64,000 nt of DNA from Nocardia terpenica (GTDB lineage: Bacteria > Actinomycetota > Actinomycetes > Mycobacteriales > Mycobacteriaceae). The position numbers and the translations under genes were made by a program. The DNA lies in contig NZ_JABMCZ010000001.1 in NCBI RefSeq assembly GCF_013186535.1, positions 1,116,001-1,180,000 of the forward strand, written 5' to 3'. Below the pieces are notes generated by a model that worked only from the letters and a program-made list of their open reading frames with translations, was not told where the DNA came from and searched no databases. Positions 17,185-26,170 of the stretch are shown here, piece after piece; positions within the stretch are counted from its first letter, which is position 1, and each line of letters begins with the position of its first letter.

Positions 17185-18177
17185 ATGAGTGAGAGTCGGC
17201 CGGGCACCGTTGCCGTCGCCGTGGCGCCGGGACAGCCGGTATTCGAGGTGGCCATTCCCTACCAGGTATTCGCCGAGGCGCCGTACGGAGTCGATCCCGA
17301 GCGCTGGTACAGGTTCCGGCTGTGCGGCCCGCGCGGCACCCGGCACGCCTCACTGCGCGATCCGTTCATCACGCTCACCGACTACGACTACGACGATCTG
17401 ATCACCGCCGACACGGTGATCGTGCCCGCGGTTCCCGACGTCCGGCAGGACCCGCCCGCGGATCTGGTTCAGGCCGTGCGCGCGGCCTACGACGCCGGGG
17501 CGCGGGTGGCGGCGCTGTGCTCGGGCGCGTTCGCGCTCGCCGCCGCCGGGCTGCTCGACGGGCGGCGCATGACCACGCACTGGAAGCACGTGCAGGTGCT
17601 GCTGGATCGCTATCCGGGGATGCAGGTGGACCCGACGGTGCTCTACATCGACGACGGTCGCATCCTCACCAGCGCGGGCACCATGGCGGGCATGGATCTG
17701 TGTATTCACCTGATCCGCAAGGATCTCGGATCGCAGGTCGCCAATGCCACCGCCCGCAATATGCTGGTGCCGCCGCATCGGTCGGGCGGCCAGGCGCAGT
17801 ACGTGCGGTCACCGGTGCCCACCGACGCCAGCGACCCGGGGCTGTCGGCCACCCTGCAGTGGGCGCTGGCGCGGCTCGAAATCCCGTTGGCCGTCGGCGA
17901 TCTCGCCCGTCAGGCGGGCATGAGCGAGCGCACGCTGGCGCGCCGCTTTCACGCCGAGCTGGGGGCGACGCCGCTGCAGTGGCTGCTCACCCAGCGGGTG
18001 ATCCGGGCGCGAGAGTTGTTGGAGGCCACCGATCTTCCGGTCGATGTCGTCGCCGAGCGCTGCGGTCTCGGCAGCGCCGCCAATCTGCGCGCGCACTTCG
18101 GGCGGGAGGTCGGCATCTCGCCCAGCGAGTACCGGCGCTCGCATCGCGCCAGCCGTCACGAGGTGGTGACGGGCTGA
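17185..18177 (+). CDS. GlxA family transcriptional regulator (DJ-1/PfpI plus AraC HTH)
   Basis: The 330-residue protein joins a DJ-1/PfpI-like sensor domain (about 8-190; nucleophile-elbow region VAALCSGAFALAAAG with Cys, then THWKH and TSAGTMAGMDL) to a C-terminal AraC double helix-turn-helix (about 215-315; LARQAGMSERTLARRF and CGLGSAANLRAHFGR). Members sense a small ligand and activate adjacent genes. It sits head to head with the DHA2 efflux gene and a palindromic site, so it probably controls drug export. Confidence 0.9.
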   Translation: MSESRPGTVAVAVAPGQPVFEVAIPYQVFAEAPYGVDPERWYRFRLCGPRGTRHASLRDPFITLTDYDYDDLITADTVIVPAVPDVRQDPPADLVQAVRAAYDAGARVAALCSGAFALAAAGLLDGRRMTTHWKHVQVLLDRYPGMQVDPTVLYIDDGRILTSAGTMAGMDLCIHLIRKDLGSQVANATARNMLVPPHRSGGQAQYVRSPVPTDASDPGLSATLQWALARLEIPLAVGDLARQAGMSERTLARRFHAELGATPLQWLLTQRVIRARELLEATDLPVDVVAERCGLGSAANLRAHFGREVGISPSEYRRSHRASRHEVVTG

Positions 18178-18190
18178 AAAGTGTTGTGGG

Positions 18191-19402
18191 TCAGGTTGTT
18201 CCGCAATTGGTCGGGGCGGGGTTCCCGGCGATGCGGTCGGCCAGGTAGGCGCCGATCCACGGCATGGCGGTCATCGCGCCGGACAGGTGTTCGCCGGGTT
18301 CGCGAATGCGGTCCACCGCGACTCCGGCCGCGCAGTAGCGGTCCAATTGTGCGTCGGCCTGCGCCACATCGGTGACCTCGTCGCCGAGGGCGTGGTATTC
18401 GAGGATCGGTATGCCCGGCGTGGCATGGCCGAGGCTGTTGCGCCGGAACAGCCGGACCGCGCGCGCAGTGCCGAGCGGGTCCGGCGTGCTGGACAATTCG
18501 GTGCTGTGCAGGAACGGATACCGGGCGAGCATCTGCACCACGCAATCGTTGTCGCCGGACGCGATGACGGCCGCGCCGTGCGCGCTGAGCAGGGTGCGCA
18601 GCCCCGCTTCCGGGTAGGCGCGGTCCAGGCCGATGAGCGCGCCGACCAGGAAGCCGGAGAACGGGCCACCGTCGACGTCGCGGGGGACGGCGGTGAGGTC
18701 GGCGGGCATGCCGCCGACCGCGGCGCCGACGAGCGGGAGGTCGGGGGCGTAGGTCGGTTGCAACTCGGCGGCCCACAGCGAGGCGAACGCGCCGCCGGAA
18801 TATCCGGTGAGCGCGACGGGGGAGCGCGGGGTCAGCCCGTCGGTTCCGCCCGCGAGCGCGGCGCGAATACCGTCGAGCACCCCGTGCCCGGCCATCGGCC
18901 CGGCGAGGAATTCCGACTGCGGCCCTTCGAAATCCGGGGTGACCACGGCCCAGCCCCGGGTGAGCGCGGTCGCCGCCATCGACACCACATCCGAGTGCGC
19001 GCTCCCCAGCCCGGCGGCGAGCCCCGCGCCGAGCGCATACGACGGAGCGCAGGAGGTCGCGACCCCGTCCTCGGCGACCTGGAACGACAGCAGCGGGCGC
19101 GGTCCGGGGCCGGGCCAGGGGGTGGCCGGGGCCAGCACGGTCGCGACGGTGGCGGTGGGTGCGTCGTGACTGTCGGTGGTGGCATACAGCAGCTGCCGGG
19201 CCGTCACCGGCAGTGGCAGATTCGCGAACGTGACGGTGGACGGCCGCGACCGCAGCACCGTCCCCGGCGCGTACGCGCCGACATCGCCCGGCACCGCGTA
19301 AAACGAGTCTTGCTCCGGCGGCACCGGATCCGCCTGCGCCCGACCACAAACCGCGATCACGACGGCCGCCACCGCCCCCGCGACTACGCCCCAGCGCCTC
19401 AT
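18191..19402 (-). CDS. Secreted lipase (secretory lipase/LIP family)
   Basis: The 403-residue protein starts with a Sec signal peptide (MRRWGVVAGAVAAVVIAVCG, cleavage near AQA-DP). The nucleophile elbow is GYSGG in VALTGYSGGAFASLW. A later Asp lies in YHALGDEVTDV and the His in GEHLSGAMTAMP; this order is that of secretory triacylglycerol lipases (PF03583). It would hydrolyse acylglycerols outside the cell. The start at 19402 is chosen for the signal peptide. It converges with the GlxA-type regulator, 13 bp apart. Confidence 0.87.
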   Translation of the reverse strand: MRRWGVVAGAVAAVVIAVCGRAQADPVPPEQDSFYAVPGDVGAYAPGTVLRSRPSTVTFANLPLPVTARQLLYATTDSHDAPTATVATVLAPATPWPGPGPRPLLSFQVAEDGVATSCAPSYALGAGLAAGLGSAHSDVVSMAATALTRGWAVVTPDFEGPQSEFLAGPMAGHGVLDGIRAALAGGTDGLTPRSPVALTGYSGGAFASLWAAELQPTYAPDLPLVGAAVGGMPADLTAVPRDVDGGPFSGFLVGALIGLDRAYPEAGLRTLLSAHGAAVIASGDNDCVVQMLARYPFLHSTELSSTPDPLGTARAVRLFRRNSLGHATPGIPILEYHALGDEVTDVAQADAQLDRYCAAGVAVDRIREPGEHLSGAMTAMPWIGAYLADRIAGNPAPTNCGTT

Positions 19403-19534
19403 CCCGACCTCGCCTCCACCCCTGTTCGCGGCCGATCCCCGTGCGCGGGCACAACTTTCGCCGCCCGACAGCACGAACCTCGACGGTACCCGCCGACCAC
19501 ACCGGTCCGGATGATTTCCGACGATTCGCCGGAA

Positions 19535-20293
19535 TCAGAATGCGGTGCGCCGCAACCAGGTATCGAGCACGGCCGGGTCCCCGTCGACCTCTAGCCGGGG
19601 ATGGTCGGCCGAAATGCGCCGCAGAAGCAGGAGATACACCTCGACCGCCGGGCCGCGGACGGTTGTCGTGGCCGGGAGTCGGCCGTCGGTCCAGACGATG
19701 GTGTCGGTCGCGCGGCGGACCGACCAGGTGGCGTCGGTGTCGGTGGCGTGCAGGGACAGGCTGGTGCCGTGGTCCAGAGGGGTCTCGAAGTGGGTGGATC
19801 CCATCGCGATCAGGGAGAGGAATTCCGCGACGCCGTCGGCGGCGAGGACCGCGTCGATCGTCACCGGCCGGGCGTCGCTGAGGAGGGCGTCCGCGCGGTG
19901 CCCGGTCACCTCGTGCAGGCGGCGGCGCACCCACCACTCGGCCGGGCGTGCCGCTCCATACGCGGTCCATACCGGCACGTCGGATCCGATGGCGTCGATG
20001 GCCGCGAGCACCAGCCGCGCGCCATCTCGCAGCCAGGCCACGGTCGCGTCGATCCCGTTCGGCCGCCCCGCATCGGGCACCTGATCGATGGCGTACGGTC
20101 CGGTGGACCGGTCGGCGATCAGCGCGGCAACCCAGCGGTGCCCGGCCCCGACATGCGCGATCAGATCGCTCAATGTCCAGCCCGGACAGGTCGGCACCGG
20201 CATTGCCGGATCGGCCGTGCGATAGAATTCCCCGAGCAGATCGGTCTCGCTCAGCAGGGCCCGCCGCAACGCTACGGCATCGAGAGCACTCAC
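19535..20293 (-). CDS. Maleylpyruvate isomerase family mycothiol-dependent enzyme (DinB fold)
   Basis: The 252-residue protein has the N-terminal four-helix mycothiol-binding domain. Its signature is VPTCPGWTLSDLIAHVGAGH, including the metal-binding His, and WWVRRRLHEVTGHRADALL supplies the later His residues. A C-terminal sterol-carrier-like domain follows. Members use mycothiol as thiol cofactor for isomerisation or conjugation. GTG 20293 is chosen as start; the 14 codons before it do not fit the family. The substrate is unknown. It stands alone between the lipase and the polyol operon. Confidence 0.85.
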   Translation of the reverse strand: MSALDAVALRRALLSETDLLGEFYRTADPAMPVPTCPGWTLSDLIAHVGAGHRWVAALIADRSTGPYAIDQVPDAGRPNGIDATVAWLRDGARLVLAAIDAIGSDVPVWTAYGAARPAEWWVRRRLHEVTGHRADALLSDARPVTIDAVLAADGVAEFLSLIAMGSTHFETPLDHGTSLSLHATDTDATWSVRRATDTIVWTDGRLPATTTVRGPAVEVYLLLLRRISADHPRLEVDGDPAVLDTWLRRTAF

Positions 20294-20371
20294 GAATTCG
20301 ACGGTAATGCAACCTGATTCCGGCGGATACCACAAATTCCAACGGGTCTGTCAAATCACCGTCAGAGACCG

Positions 20372-21088
20372 CTACGCCGGTCCTGCCACCCGGAACCCGT
20401 CGAAAAGCCTGCCCCCGAACAGATCCAGCACCCGCAGGACGGCCGTCGCCATCGGCGCGATATCCCCGGACGCCACGCACCGCACCCCGCGTCCCAGCGC
20501 ACCGGCATGATCGGTCCCCGCATCGCGGTCCAGCGCAACCATTTCCCGATGCAGCCACTTACCGTCACCGGTCCACCGCCCGTGCCCGGTCACCAGCAGG
20601 TCGGCGGTCGCCCGCCACAGCGTCGCCGCGATCGCGAGCCGTTCATCGGCATCGGGCGAGCCGAGCAGATCGTCGAGGAGATCGGTGCTCCGATAGCGGG
20701 CGGCACGCACCTCGGCCTCGGTCAACGGATCCGGCCCGGCGGCCAAGAGCCGGGCACACGAGTCCCGCAGCCGAACCCCGCTACCGTCACCATCCACGAG
20801 GATGTGTGACTGCGCGATCAACCGCAGCGTGGTAGGCCGCCGCCGCGCCCGCTCCTCGGCCCGAAAGAACTCCAACGTCTCCTCCGTCTGCACAAACAAC
20901 TCCACCGGCCGATCCCCGTGGTGCAAAGACTCCCGATACGGCGCCGGTGGCCCTGCTAGCAGCACGGTCACATCCAGATCCGATGTCGCCGTGGCGTTTC
21001 CGCTCGCGGAGCTACCCCCGAGCCAGGCGGCCCGAGCATGGGGGAATCGCTCGCGGACTAGTTGTCCGGCGGCTTCCGCGGGGCTCAT
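20372..21088 (-). CDS. Nucleotidyltransferase-domain protein
   Basis: The 238-residue protein shows the minimal nucleotidyltransferase signature GGSSASGNATATSDLDVTVL (GS-X10-DxD), as in aminoglycoside adenylyltransferases and MNT-type proteins, followed by a helical C-terminal domain. It would transfer a nucleotide to a small molecule or protein. Its ATG overlaps the stop of the xylulokinase-like gene (ATGA, 21085-21088), so it is translationally coupled to a polyol operon, an unusual association. There is no partner HEPN gene, so a MNT-HEPN toxin-antitoxin pair is unlikely. Confidence 0.8.
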   Translation of the reverse strand: MSPAEAAGQLVRERFPHARAAWLGGSSASGNATATSDLDVTVLLAGPPAPYRESLHHGDRPVELFVQTEETLEFFRAEERARRRPTTLRLIAQSHILVDGDGSGVRLRDSCARLLAAGPDPLTEAEVRAARYRSTDLLDDLLGSPDADERLAIAATLWRATADLLVTGHGRWTGDGKWLHREMVALDRDAGTDHAGALGRGVRCVASGDIAPMATAVLRVLDLFGGRLFDGFRVAGPA

Positions 21089-22482
21089 AGACGGTGGACC
21101 AGGCGGCGGGTGCGGCCGTAGCGGGCGCGGATCTCCCGACCGGGAGAGGCCGGGGGAGGCGGGATTTCGCGGGTGGGCGGTGGGTCCCAGGCGGGCGGTT
21201 CGGGGGTCGCGGCCAGCGCCCACGCGGCCTGGCGGGCCGCGCCGAGGGCGACGTACTCCCGGGGCTCGGGGACGGCGACGGTGGCGTCGAAGATCTCGCT
21301 GGCCACCTCGGCGACCAGGGGATTGGCGGCGGCGCCGCCGATGAGGACGACGCGGCGGGGCGCGGTGCCGTCGGTGTTCAGCTGGTCGAGGGCGTCGGCG
21401 AGATTGCACAGCATGCCCTCGATGCCCGCGCGGGCGACGTGCCGGGGGAGCATGTTGGTGAGGGTGAGGCCGTGCAGGGTGCCGGTCGCGTCGGGCAGGT
21501 TCGGGGTGCGCTCGCCGGTGAGGTAGGGGAGCAGGGTCAGACCCGCGGCACCCGGAACGGATTGCCGGGCAACCGCTTCCAGCTCGGCGTGCTCGATGCC
21601 GAGCATGGCGGCGGTAGCCTCCAGAACCCGGGCGGCGTTGAGCGTGCACACGAGCGGGAGGTACGCGCCGGTGGCATCGGCGAAACCGTTGACGGCGCCG
21701 GTGGCGTCCGCGGCGGCGGTCTCGCTGCGCGTATAAGCCGTCCCGCTGGTGCCCAGTGACACCACCGCATCCCCGACGCCTATCCCCAAACCCAGTGCCG
21801 CGGCGGCATTGTCGCCCGTTCCGGCGGCGACGGCGATGCCCTGCGGGGTGTGTCCCGCGAGTTCGGCCGGGCCGAGTACCCGGGGTAGTTCCGGGGTTCG
21901 GCCGCGAAAGGCCAGTGATACCAGGTCGGTTCGGTATCGGCCCGTGGCCGCCGACCAGTACGCCGTGCCCGAGGCGTCGCCGCGGTCGGTGGTCGGGGTC
22001 AGGCCGGGGGTGCCGCCGCGTAGTTGCCAGGTCAGGTAGTCGTGTGGAAGGAGGACGCGGGCAACGCGATTCGCGAGGTCGGGTTCGTGGTCGGCCAGCC
22101 AGCGCAGCTTCGATACCGTGTGGGCGGCACGGGGGACGATGCCGACCGCGTCCGCCCATGCCTGGGGGCCGCCGAGTTCGGTGACGAGGTCGTCGGCGGC
22201 GTGGGCCGAGCGGGTGTCGTTCCACAGCAGGGCATCCCGGACCGGGTAACCGTCGGCGTCCAGGGCGACCAGGCCGTGCTGCTGGCCCGCCACGGCGATG
22301 GCCGCCACCCCGTCGAGCAGGCCCTCGCTCGCCTCCCGCAGCGCCCGCCACCATGCCTCGGCGGGCACCGATGTGCCGTCCGGATGGCGGGCCCGGTTGT
22401 GCCGCACCACCTTTCCGGTGTCCGCGTCGCAGACGACGATCTTGCACGACTGGGTCGAGCTGTCGACTCCCGCTACCAGCAT
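21085..22482 (-). CDS. xylB: Xylulokinase-like FGGY carbohydrate kinase
   Basis: A 465-residue FGGY kinase. The N-terminal phosphate loop is VAGVDSSTQSCKIVV and GQQHGLVALD is the substrate-side motif of xylulokinases. DALLWNDTRS supplies the sugar-binding residues. The catalytic Asp lies in AAGTGDNAAAALGLG, and VVLIGGAAANPLVAEVASE is the C-terminal FGGY signature. It phosphorylates a ketopentose such as D-xylulose with ATP. It overlaps the upstream polyol dehydrogenase (TGATG) and the downstream nucleotidyltransferase. A dehydrogenase making the ketose plus a kinase suggests arabitol, xylitol or similar catabolism. Confidence 0.9.
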   Translation of the reverse strand: MLVAGVDSSTQSCKIVVCDADTGKVVRHNRARHPDGTSVPAEAWWRALREASEGLLDGVAAIAVAGQQHGLVALDADGYPVRDALLWNDTRSAHAADDLVTELGGPQAWADAVGIVPRAAHTVSKLRWLADHEPDLANRVARVLLPHDYLTWQLRGGTPGLTPTTDRGDASGTAYWSAATGRYRTDLVSLAFRGRTPELPRVLGPAELAGHTPQGIAVAAGTGDNAAAALGLGIGVGDAVVSLGTSGTAYTRSETAAADATGAVNGFADATGAYLPLVCTLNAARVLEATAAMLGIEHAELEAVARQSVPGAAGLTLLPYLTGERTPNLPDATGTLHGLTLTNMLPRHVARAGIEGMLCNLADALDQLNTDGTAPRRVVLIGGAAANPLVAEVASEIFDATVAVPEPREYVALGAARQAAWALAATPEPPAWDPPPTREIPPPPASPGREIRARYGRTRRLVHRL

Positions 22483-23492
22483 CAGTGCCGCTCCCGTGCC
22501 GTGGGCCGGATCTGGATCTTGCGTCCGGTGCCGGATCGGAAGGTGTGCAGCGCCTCGGCGAAGTCGTCGAGCGGGAAGTCGTGCGTGATCATGGTTTCCG
22601 CGTCTATCACACCCTCGCCCAGCAGGTCCACGGCCCGGCCGAAGCTGTGCACCACGGCCATCGAGCCGACGATGGTGAGCTCGTCGTTGTACACCCGAAA
22701 CGGCGAGATCGACGCGCGCGCCGTCGCCGCGGCCACCCCGAACTGTTGGAACGTCCCGCCGCGGCGCACCCGCGCGAGCCCGTCCTCGATGGCCGCGATC
22801 GCGCCCGTGCAGTCGATGACGATCTCCCAGCCCTCCGGCCGGTCCAATTCGTCGGCGGCCGTGACCGCGGCGTCCGCGCCCAGCGTGCGCGCCACCTCCA
22901 GCCGGGCCGCGTTCACGTCGACCACGCACACCGAGGCCGCCCCCGCCGCGACCGCCAGTTGCAGCATGAGCAGGCCCATCGTTCCCGCGCCGTAGATCAG
23001 GTAGTGCGAGCCCAATTCCCGTGGCAGCACATCGAATCCGTGCACCGCGCAGGACAGCGGCTCCACCAGCGCCCCGTGCGGGTCCGGCACGTGCCCCGGC
23101 AGCCGATGACAGTTCGCCGCGGGCGCCCGCACGTATTCGGCCATCGCCCCGTCCACGGTGTCGCCGATCGCGCCCCAGTTCTCGCACAGATTTCCGCGCC
23201 CGATCGCGCAGTAGTGGCACCGCCCGCAGAACAGCGACGGATCCACCGCCACCCGATCACCGACCCGCACCCCCGCCGCGCCGTCTCCGAGCGCGACCAC
23301 CTCCCCGGCGAACTCGTGCCCCGGCACGATCGGATACGGCGTCGGCGGGAACTCGCCCGCCACGATGTGCAGGTCCGTCCCGCAGATTCCCACGGCCCCG
23401 ACCCGCACCACCACCTCGCCCGCACCCGGCGCCGGATCCGGCACCCGCTCCACCGCGAACCGTCCGGGTTCGTCGATCACCAAGGCACGCAT
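22482..23492 (-). CDS. Zinc-dependent polyol/alcohol dehydrogenase (MDR family)
   Basis: The 336-residue protein is a medium-chain dehydrogenase. Catalytic zinc ligands are Cys in VGICGTDLHIVAGE, the GHEFAGEV His-Glu, and Glu in ALVEPLSCAVHG. Structural zinc is held by CGRCHYCAIGRGNLC. The NAD(P) site is YGAGTMGLLMLQLA. It resembles sorbitol, arabitol and threonine dehydrogenases. It is the first gene of a three-gene overlapping operon with the kinase and the nucleotidyltransferase and probably oxidises a sugar alcohol to the ketose that the kinase uses. Confidence 0.9.
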   Translation of the reverse strand: MRALVIDEPGRFAVERVPDPAPGAGEVVVRVGAVGICGTDLHIVAGEFPPTPYPIVPGHEFAGEVVALGDGAAGVRVGDRVAVDPSLFCGRCHYCAIGRGNLCENWGAIGDTVDGAMAEYVRAPAANCHRLPGHVPDPHGALVEPLSCAVHGFDVLPRELGSHYLIYGAGTMGLLMLQLAVAAGAASVCVVDVNAARLEVARTLGADAAVTAADELDRPEGWEIVIDCTGAIAAIEDGLARVRRGGTFQQFGVAAATARASISPFRVYNDELTIVGSMAVVHSFGRAVDLLGEGVIDAETMITHDFPLDDFAEALHTFRSGTGRKIQIRPTARERH

Positions 23493-23542
23493 CCTTCTAC
23501 CTTGCACCGGAACCGGCCGCGCGCGGACGTTTTCCCGCCGGA

Positions 23543-24382
23543 TCACCCGGTCATGGTCTGCGTGCCGAGCACGGTGATCAGCGCGAGGCGTTCGGCGTCC
23601 TCGGTGCCCGGCTCGGCGGTGTAGACGATGATCCGCAGGTCGGTTCCGGCGACCGTCAGGACGTCGCAGTCGAGGGTGACCGGACCGGTCAGGGGATGGT
23701 CGATGGTCTTGCGGGAGCCGTTGTGGCGGCCCACGGCGCCGGAGTCCCACAGCTCGGCGAAGCGGGGACTGTCCGCGCGCAGCGTCGCGATCAGCTCGCG
23801 CAGGCGGCGGTCGGCCGGGTACCGGGCGGCGGCCGCGCGCAGGTCGGCGACCATGGCGGTGTGGAAGGCGCGCAACTCCTCCGGGGTGTGCCGCGCGCGG
23901 CCGCCCGGGCCGAGGAAATTGCGCCAGACCGCATTCCGCTCCAGGCCGCGCCACCCGGTGCAATCGCCCATCAGCGCCGCGTACGGCGGGTTGGCGACCA
24001 GCAGGGTCCACGAGGCGTCGTACACGCCGACCGGCGTGCCGCTGAGCCGGTCGAGCATGCGCTGCACGCTCGGGGTGATGAAGGTCGACACGGTCTCGGG
24101 ATCGGGGAGCGCCAGTCCCGCCAGGCAATACAGGTGCGTGCGCTCGTCCCCGGACAGCCGCAGCGCCCGGGCCAGCGCCTCCACCACCTGCGTGGACGGA
24201 TTGGACGCGCGGCCCTGTTCCAGCCGGGTCACATAGTCGACCGAGATCCCGGCCAGCTGCGACAGCTCCTCCCGCCGCAATCCGGGCGCGCGCCGCTGCC
24301 CGCCGCTGGGCAGCCCCGCCGCCTCGGGCGAGATCCGGTCCCGCCACCGCCGGACCGCCTGCCCGAATTCCGCCGTCGCCAT
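23543..24382 (-). CDS. HTH transcriptional regulator with MmyB-like ligand domain
   Basis: The 279-residue protein has an N-terminal XRE helix-turn-helix (about 35-95: PGLRREELSQLAGISVDYVT and RLEQGRASNPS) and a C-terminal PAS-like MmyB domain (VGVYDASWTLLVANPPYAAL, NAVWRNFLGPGGR). Such regulators usually control a divergent oxidoreductase gene; here the SDR gene starts 101 bp away on the other strand. The MmyB domain often binds a fatty acid-like ligand. An inverted repeat between the genes may be its site. Confidence 0.9.
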   Translation of the reverse strand: MATAEFGQAVRRWRDRISPEAAGLPSGGQRRAPGLRREELSQLAGISVDYVTRLEQGRASNPSTQVVEALARALRLSGDERTHLYCLAGLALPDPETVSTFITPSVQRMLDRLSGTPVGVYDASWTLLVANPPYAALMGDCTGWRGLERNAVWRNFLGPGGRARHTPEELRAFHTAMVADLRAAAARYPADRRLRELIATLRADSPRFAELWDSGAVGRHNGSRKTIDHPLTGPVTLDCDVLTVAGTDLRIIVYTAEPGTEDAERLALITVLGTQTMTG

Positions 24383-24430
24383 GACCCCAGTCTGCGCCAC
24401 GGCCCGCCGCCGTACCTGGTATCGGCAGTC

Positions 24431-24451
24431 CCAGGAAGATCGGACTCCTGG
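24431..24451. promoter_or_regulatory. Candidate operator CCAGGA-N9-TCCTGG
   Basis: An inverted repeat (24431-24436 and 24446-24451) lies in the gap between the divergent MmyB-type regulator and the SDR gene, about 30 bp before the SDR start. It is the only clear dyad in the gap. Confidence 0.45.
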
Positions 24452-24483
24452 CTGCCCGCTCCGCCCGGGACGACGCTGTAGCC

Positions 24484-25191
24484 ATGACGACAACACTGAT
24501 CACCGGAGCCAACAAGGGCCTCGGATTCGAAACCGCCCGCCAGCTCGTCGCCGCCGGGCACACCGTGTACCTCGGCAGCCGCGACGCCGAGCGCGGCCAC
24601 CGGGCCGCCGAGCAGATCGGCGCGCGGCCCGTGCAACTCGATGTCACCGCCGACGCCTCCATCGAGGCCGCCGCGAAAACCCTTGCGGCGGAGGGCGGTC
24701 TGGATGTGCTGATCAACAATGCCGGGATCGAGAGCCGCACCGCGACCAATGGCGTACCCGGCGCGGCGGAGGTGACCGGCGACGTCATGCGAGAAGTCTT
24801 CGACACCAACGTCTTCGGCATCGTCCGGGTCACCCGTGCCTTCCTGCCGCTGCTGCAGCGCTCCGCCGCACCGGTGGTGGTCAATGTCAGCAGTGGGCTC
24901 GGCTCGCTGACCGTCGTAACCACACCGGGCACCTCGGCGTACGACTACCCCGGCGTGGCCTATCCGGCGTCGAAGGCCGCGGTCAACATGGTGACCGTGC
25001 AGTATGCCAAGGCGTTCCCCGCGATTCGCATCAATGCCGTCGAACCCGGCTACACCGCAACCGATCTCAACGGCAACACCGGCACCCAGACCGTCGCGGA
25101 GGGCGCGGAGATCATTGTCGCGATGGCGCAGATCGGTCCGGACGGACCGACCGGCGGATCCTTTTCCCGCTCCGGTCCCCTCCCGTGGTGA
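24484..25191 (+). CDS. Short-chain dehydrogenase/reductase
   Basis: A classical SDR of 235 residues. The cofactor motif is TGANKGLG (7-14), NNAG follows near residue 78, and the catalytic YPASK pair is preceded by the Ser of VNVSSGLG. It catalyses NADP(H)-dependent carbonyl/alcohol conversion on an unknown substrate. It is divergent from the MmyB-type regulator, the usual arrangement for this regulator class, and is probably repressed or induced by it. Confidence 0.9.
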   Translation: MTTTLITGANKGLGFETARQLVAAGHTVYLGSRDAERGHRAAEQIGARPVQLDVTADASIEAAAKTLAAEGGLDVLINNAGIESRTATNGVPGAAEVTGDVMREVFDTNVFGIVRVTRAFLPLLQRSAAPVVVNVSSGLGSLTVVTTPGTSAYDYPGVAYPASKAAVNMVTVQYAKAFPAIRINAVEPGYTATDLNGNTGTQTVAEGAEIIVAMAQIGPDGPTGGSFSRSGPLPW

Positions 25192-25216
25192 CGGTGTATC
25201 CGCTACGTTGCTGCCT

Positions 25217-25885
25217 ATGAAGTCACGCTGGGGTGCCGCACTGGCCGTTGCCATTGTGTCGATGTCCGGTCTGATCACCGGCGCGAATCCGGCCTCGGCC
25301 GCGCCCGCGCCGGTGACGTGGTGCTCGTTCACGCCGACCCCGGAGAACCCGGCGGCCCGGCCGGTGCTGGCCCCGCCGCCGATCGCCCCGACCCTCGGCA
25401 CCATCGACGTCACCCTTCGGTTCGACTACGGTCCGGTGACCCTGCGCCTCGACCGCGCCGGGGCCGCGCCCTGCGCCGTGCAGAATATGACGAGCCTTGT
25501 GCTGCAACACTTCTACGACCAGAGCCGGTGCTGGCGGCTGACCGACAGCGCCCGCCTGGGCGTGCTGCAGTGCGGCGACATCTACGAGGTCGAGAAGGGC
25601 GGCCCGGGCTACCGGTTCCCCGACGAGGTCGACGGCACCGAAGCCTACGAGCGCGGCACCATCGCCATGGGCAACCAGGGCCCCGGCACCAACGGCAGCG
25701 AGTTCTTCATCGTCCACTCCTACGCCCACATCCCGGCCGCCTACTCGGTACTCGGCCGGGTCGTGAGCGGAATGGACGTCCTGGACCGCATGGTCGCGGC
25801 AGGCATCACCCCCACCGAACGCGGCCCCCGCGACGGCCTGCCCGCCCAGCCCGTCACGATCGAGGATGCACACCTGGCGGTCTGA
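25217..25885 (+). CDS. Secreted cyclophilin-type peptidyl-prolyl isomerase
   Basis: The 222-residue protein has a Sec signal peptide ending near ANPASAA. The cyclophilin core is degenerate but recognisable: TIDVTLRFDYGPVTLRL, RCWRLTDSARLGVLQCGD, TIAMGNQGPGTNGSEFFIV and YSVLGRVVSGMDVLDRM. It would speed prolyl isomerisation of exported proteins. The extra Cys pair (CWRL and LQCGD) could form a disulfide outside the cell. Its last codons are the first unit of a degenerate tandem repeat that continues for about 280 bp. Confidence 0.88.
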   Translation: MKSRWGAALAVAIVSMSGLITGANPASAAPAPVTWCSFTPTPENPAARPVLAPPPIAPTLGTIDVTLRFDYGPVTLRLDRAGAAPCAVQNMTSLVLQHFYDQSRCWRLTDSARLGVLQCGDIYEVEKGGPGYRFPDEVDGTEAYERGTIAMGNQGPGTNGSEFFIVHSYAHIPAAYSVLGRVVSGMDVLDRMVAAGITPTERGPRDGLPAQPVTIEDAHLAV

Positions 25886-26165
25886 CGGGCATGCTGCCAT
25901 CGAGGATGCGCACTTGGCCGGTCTGAGCATGCCCCGTCATTGAGGGCGTGCGGCTTGCGGTCTGACGGGCATGCCTGTCATCGAGAGTGCGCACTTGGCC
26001 GGTCTGAGCATGCCCCGTCATTGAGGGTGCGCGGCTTGCGGTCTGACGGGCATGCCTGTCATCGAGAGTGCGCACGTAGCCGGTCTGAGCATGCCTGTCA
26101 TTGAGGGTGCGCGGCCTGCGGTCTGACCGGCATGCCTGTTATCGAGGATGCGCGGCTTGCGGATT
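25852..26165. repeat. Degenerate ~40-bp tandem array arising from the cyclophilin 3' end
   Basis: About seven diverged units each hold an ATCGAGGATGCGCAC-like and a GGTCTGA-GCATG-like segment, with a higher-order period near 80 bp. The first unit is the end of the cyclophilin gene itself (ATCGAGGATGCACACCTGG, then the TGA within GGTCTGACGG). The array ends at the P450 stop codon. Confidence 0.8.
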
Positions 26166-26170
26166 GACGG

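Noticed and set aside
20372..21088. MNT-HEPN type toxin-antitoxin module
   Set aside because: Only the nucleotidyltransferase is present; the neighbours are a sugar kinase and a mycothiol-type enzyme, with no HEPN protein.
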